A DNA stretch of 64,000 nt from an uncultured Vampirovibrio sp. (GTDB taxonomy: Bacteria; Cyanobacteriota; Vampirovibrionia; Gastranaerophilales; Gastranaerophilaceae): positions 31,364 through 95,363 of the forward strand of contig CAJTLW010000008.1 in the NCBI GenBank assembly GCA_910577515.1, given 5' to 3'. Of the stretch, positions 61,081 to 64,000 are shown piece after piece (position 1 is the stretch's first letter; every line of letters starts with the position of its first letter). The notes below the pieces were generated by a model. That model ran no database searches and had not been told where the DNA came from. It saw only the letters and a program-made list of their open reading frames with translations. The translations under genes and the position numbers were made by a program.

Positions 61081-62055
61081 TTAGCGTTTATAACAATCTT
61101 CAATATCATCTTCTGTTATTTTATCTGTTGTAATCCCTTTGCAATCATACGAAAACAAATCATCTAATATACCCTGTTCATCCACAGTCCAGGCCTCAAA
61201 ATCAAACCCTGCATCTTTTATCATTTTGCTTGAAGATTCTGATATCTTATTTGCTTTTAAATCTAAAAACACCTCATTCTCTCCTGTTTGCAAACTTTTT
61301 AGAGTTTCTATAGTATTTTTGCTTACATCCTTCTTGCTTAAATACCCAAGCCTAGCCTTGGGAGCTGCCTTTGCCATAGTTTTTAAATAATCCGCATTAA
61401 AACTAATCCAGGTAACCTTATCTTCTAAACCCGCATCACGTACAGCCTGCAAGAGAGTTTGCGCCTTTTTATCATCAAAATCTGTTGTTTCTTTTAATTC
61501 AACATATAAATCTAAATCATAATTATCTGCGCAATCTAAAAGCTCGGTAAATTTAGGAATTTTGGTACCCTTAAAATCTTTAGAATACCAGGAGCCAAAA
61601 TCATATTGGCTTAATTGTTCATAGGTTAATTTTGAACACCTCTTTGGAAAAAAGAAGCGCCAGCCATTTTGCCTTCTTGCAGTTCTATTTATCGTAGCAT
61701 CATGTAAAATAACAGGAATTCCATCTTTTGTCCACTCAACGTCGCATTCTACCGTATTATAGCCGTTTTCAGCCGCTGCAACAAAAGCGGGGATGGTATT
61801 TTCAGGCGCATTTTCTGTGTACCCCCTGTGTGCAATTATTCGAACCTTATCCTCTTTATATGCGGGAGTTTTCTCAATTACTTCTATCTTTTCTGCATCT
61901 GCAGCTTTTTTTGATAATACAACTTCATCAAAAATTGAATTATATTTTGTAAAAGGTGAAACCGGCGCAAAATTTTGTTCACCAAATTGTGGTTTTATAC
62001 CAAATATACCATTTGTGTTATTAAAATAGCTGCCGCCTATGCCGTTTATGCTCAT
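61081..62055 (-). CDS. Glycerophosphodiester phosphodiesterase
   Basis: 324 residues; GDPD TIM barrel from about residue 72: RIIAHRGYTENAPENTIPAF, VECDVEWTKDGIPVILHDAT (His/Glu metal and general acid-base), DLYVELKETTDF, ending EAWTVDEQGILDDLFSYDCK and GITTDKI. It hydrolyses glycerophosphodiesters to glycerol-3-phosphate. The first 70 residues are not part of the barrel: Asn/Gly/Phe-rich (GGSYFNNTNGIFGIKPQFGE), without a signal peptide, reminiscent of other lineage-specific N-termini here. Start ATG 62055 with GAG close by. Confidence 0.9.
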   Translation of the reverse strand: MSINGIGGSYFNNTNGIFGIKPQFGEQNFAPVSPFTKYNSIFDEVVLSKKAADAEKIEVIEKTPAYKEDKVRIIAHRGYTENAPENTIPAFVAAAENGYNTVECDVEWTKDGIPVILHDATINRTARRQNGWRFFFPKRCSKLTYEQLSQYDFGSWYSKDFKGTKIPKFTELLDCADNYDLDLYVELKETTDFDDKKAQTLLQAVRDAGLEDKVTWISFNADYLKTMAKAAPKARLGYLSKKDVSKNTIETLKSLQTGENEVFLDLKANKISESSSKMIKDAGFDFEAWTVDEQGILDDLFSYDCKGITTDKITEDDIEDCYKR

Positions 62056-62147
62056 TTTCTCAATTCTTCTCTTATACAGATATAAAAAACAGTTTTGCTT
62101 AAAAATTGCCCTGTTTTAAAACCCCGTTTTTTTAAAATTTAGATAAA

Positions 62148-62522
62148 TTATGTTCTTGAAATCAAATACCCAAAATATGTAAATAATAGGCCTAAAACAC
62201 AGCTGGAGAGCATATAGCATAAAGCTGACAAAAATTTTCCATACCTTATCATTTCAAAAATTTCAAGGTTAAATGTAGAAAAAGTTGTCAATCCACCTAA
62301 AAAACCCACCGTTATAAATAATTTTAAAGTATTAGAAATGTTCCAAATTTCATTTATAATAATGCCAAATACAAATCCTAAAATGAAACACCCTGTTATA
62401 TTTACAAGAAAAGTGCCAAAAACGGGCAGCATAAAATATTTTCTGCAAATTTCATAAGTGCCAAAACGCAGCAATGTACCCAATCCGCCGCCTATAAAAA
62501 CTGATAAAATTTTATAAAACAT
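62148..62522 (-). CDS. crcB: Fluoride exporter FluC/CrcB
   Basis: 124 residues with four TM helices: GGGLGTLLRFGTYEI, FGTFLVNITGCFILGFVFG (Asn and Gly of the pore) and FLGGLTTFSTFNLEIFEM with the polar TTFSTF track of the dual-topology fluoride channel. No fluoride riboswitch is visible in the 5' region. The ATG at 62522 has no Shine-Dalgarno and follows TACAAT by six bases. Confidence 0.93.
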   Translation of the reverse strand: MFYKILSVFIGGGLGTLLRFGTYEICRKYFMLPVFGTFLVNITGCFILGFVFGIIINEIWNISNTLKLFITVGFLGGLTTFSTFNLEIFEMIRYGKFLSALCYMLSSCVLGLLFTYFGYLISRT

Positions 62523-62528
62523 AAAAAA

Positions 62529-62534
62529 ATTGTA
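62529..62534 (-). promoter_or_regulatory. -10 box of a leaderless crcB transcript
   Basis: TACAAT on the minus strand, six bases before ATG 62522. A TTGATA lies about 19 bases further up. Confidence 0.45.
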
Positions 62535-62577
62535 GCATATTTTGCTTTAAACTTATCAATTTTATTTTTTAAAACAA

Positions 62578-62607
62578 ATAAGGCAGCTAAATTCATAACT
62601 GCCTTAT
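62578..62607 (-). terminator. Terminator between the rRNA operon and crcB
   Basis: 9-bp stem ATAAGGCAG/CTGCCTTAT with a 12-nt loop and T-rich minus-strand downstream flank; blocks rRNA read-through into crcB. Confidence 0.7.
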
Positions 62608-62771
62608 CACCTTTTTGACCTTATATTGCGTATTTTACCTTAATTCCAGCTCTTATATATAAAATACCCTAAGAAAATATTTTCTAACATAAATTATGTG
62701 TAAAATTTACAATCTTAAAATTAAATAACAAGATACAAATTGTATTCAATAAAAAATTAAAACAAAATAAT

Positions 62772-62802
62772 AAAAAAGCTCTCAAATTATGAGAGCTTTT
62801 TT
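62772..62802 (-). terminator. rRNA operon terminator
   Basis: 13-bp stem AAAAAAGCTCTCA/TGAGAGCTTTTTT with a 5-nt loop, just after the 5S rRNA 3' end on the minus strand. Confidence 0.85.
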
Positions 62803-62818
62803 ATTTTAAATATAGAAT

Positions 62819-62932
62819 CCGGCAGCTACTTATCTTCCCAGGAGGCTACCCTCCAAGTATTGTCAGCGCAAGCAGTCTTTACGACCGTGTTCGGGATGGG
62901 AACGGGTGGGATCCTGCCGCCTGGCCACCGGA
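62819..62932 (-). rRNA. rrf: 5S ribosomal RNA
   Basis: The minus strand reads TCCGGTGGCCAGGCGGCAGG at the 5' end, contains CCCACCCGTTCCCATCCCGA and CCGAACACGG, and ends GATAAGTAGCTGCCGG, the canonical 5S layout. About 114 nt; ends approximate by a few bases. It closes the rRNA operon, with the terminator 17 nt on. Confidence 0.93.
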
Positions 62933-63097
62933 AAATCTTTTAATTTTCCTTTTATTCAACAATCTATGAAATTGGAAAATGTACAATTACCTTTTCAGGT
63001 TTTAAGGGCTATACCCTGAAAATTGCATAAATGATATAAAACCAATTGTATATTTCCTTTGATTGAACTTCAAAACTAAATTTGAAATCCATATTCA

Positions 63098-64000
<903 letters not shown>

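Noticed and set aside
62523..62600. Fluoride riboswitch before crcB
   Set aside because: The conserved pseudoknot sequence is not visible and the predicted transcript is leaderless.
62933..63097. tRNA in the 23S-5S spacer
   Set aside because: No cloverleaf or TTCGA-type arm found.

Overview
The window is AT-rich and gene-dense and looks chromosomal. I see no insertion sequence, phage gene, CRISPR array or tRNA. The most informative genes for placing the organism are a Ycf23/DUF561 protein (12338-13123) and an RpaB/Ycf27-type response regulator (39124-39870), both families typical of cyanobacteria and plastids. No photosynthesis gene is present. With a TolC-type outer-membrane channel and an MlaE permease (so a diderm envelope), type IV-like prepilins and fermentative genes, this suggests a non-photosynthetic relative of Cyanobacteria (Melainabacteria/Vampirovibrionia, perhaps gut Gastranaerophilales). 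That placement is an inference from gene content and needs a phylogeny.

Layout. 1-4055 (minus): a tight operon of an Orn/Lys/Arg decarboxylase-family enzyme, coaX, dut and the start of a cut-off CstA-type transporter. 4354-9824: lineage-specific proteins, a PHP phosphoesterase, a REC/HD-GYP regulator, and a roughly 1-kb stretch rich in inverted repeats (8007-8987). 9833-18531: mlaE, a membrane glycosyltransferase-like protein, ycf23, a secreted trypsin-like protease, a HAD phosphatase/class III aminotransferase/hydrolase cluster and small envelope proteins. 18611-28894: leuDB, rpmF-plsX-fabH-fabD-fabG, an ankyrin protein, pheS and a large membrane protein. 28962-36671: rplT-rpmI, a prepilin, and a complete YbhGFSR-like ABC efflux operon with its TolC partner. 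36783-43511: yqhD, a YgiW-like protein, rpaB with an MpaA-like peptidase, gatD and proS. 43636-53158 (plus): one complex I operon, nuoA-B-CD-H-J-K-L-M-N. 53155-62522: a HELGH metallopeptidase resembling the lethal-factor family, ispG, TPR and exported proteins, an HxlR/NTF2 divergent pair, a YjbR-like protein, a GDPD and crcB. 62819-64000 (minus): 5S rRNA and the 3' part of 23S rRNA.

The most unusual part is the complex I operon. It has no nuoE, nuoF, nuoG or nuoI. NuoK lacks both conserved membrane glutamates, NuoH has Gln for a conserved Glu, and the quinone-site HPSTHG motif of NuoD reads HPVIQA. This points to a complex with altered electron input and perhaps altered proton or quinone chemistry. 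Other leads are a set of genes that appear to make leaderless mRNAs (a -10 box 6-7 nt before the ATG and no Shine-Dalgarno), the secreted-toxin-like metallopeptidase, and palindrome clusters upstream of lineage-specific genes.

All calls come from reading the sequence. No database search or alignment program was run, and residue equivalences were aligned by eye.
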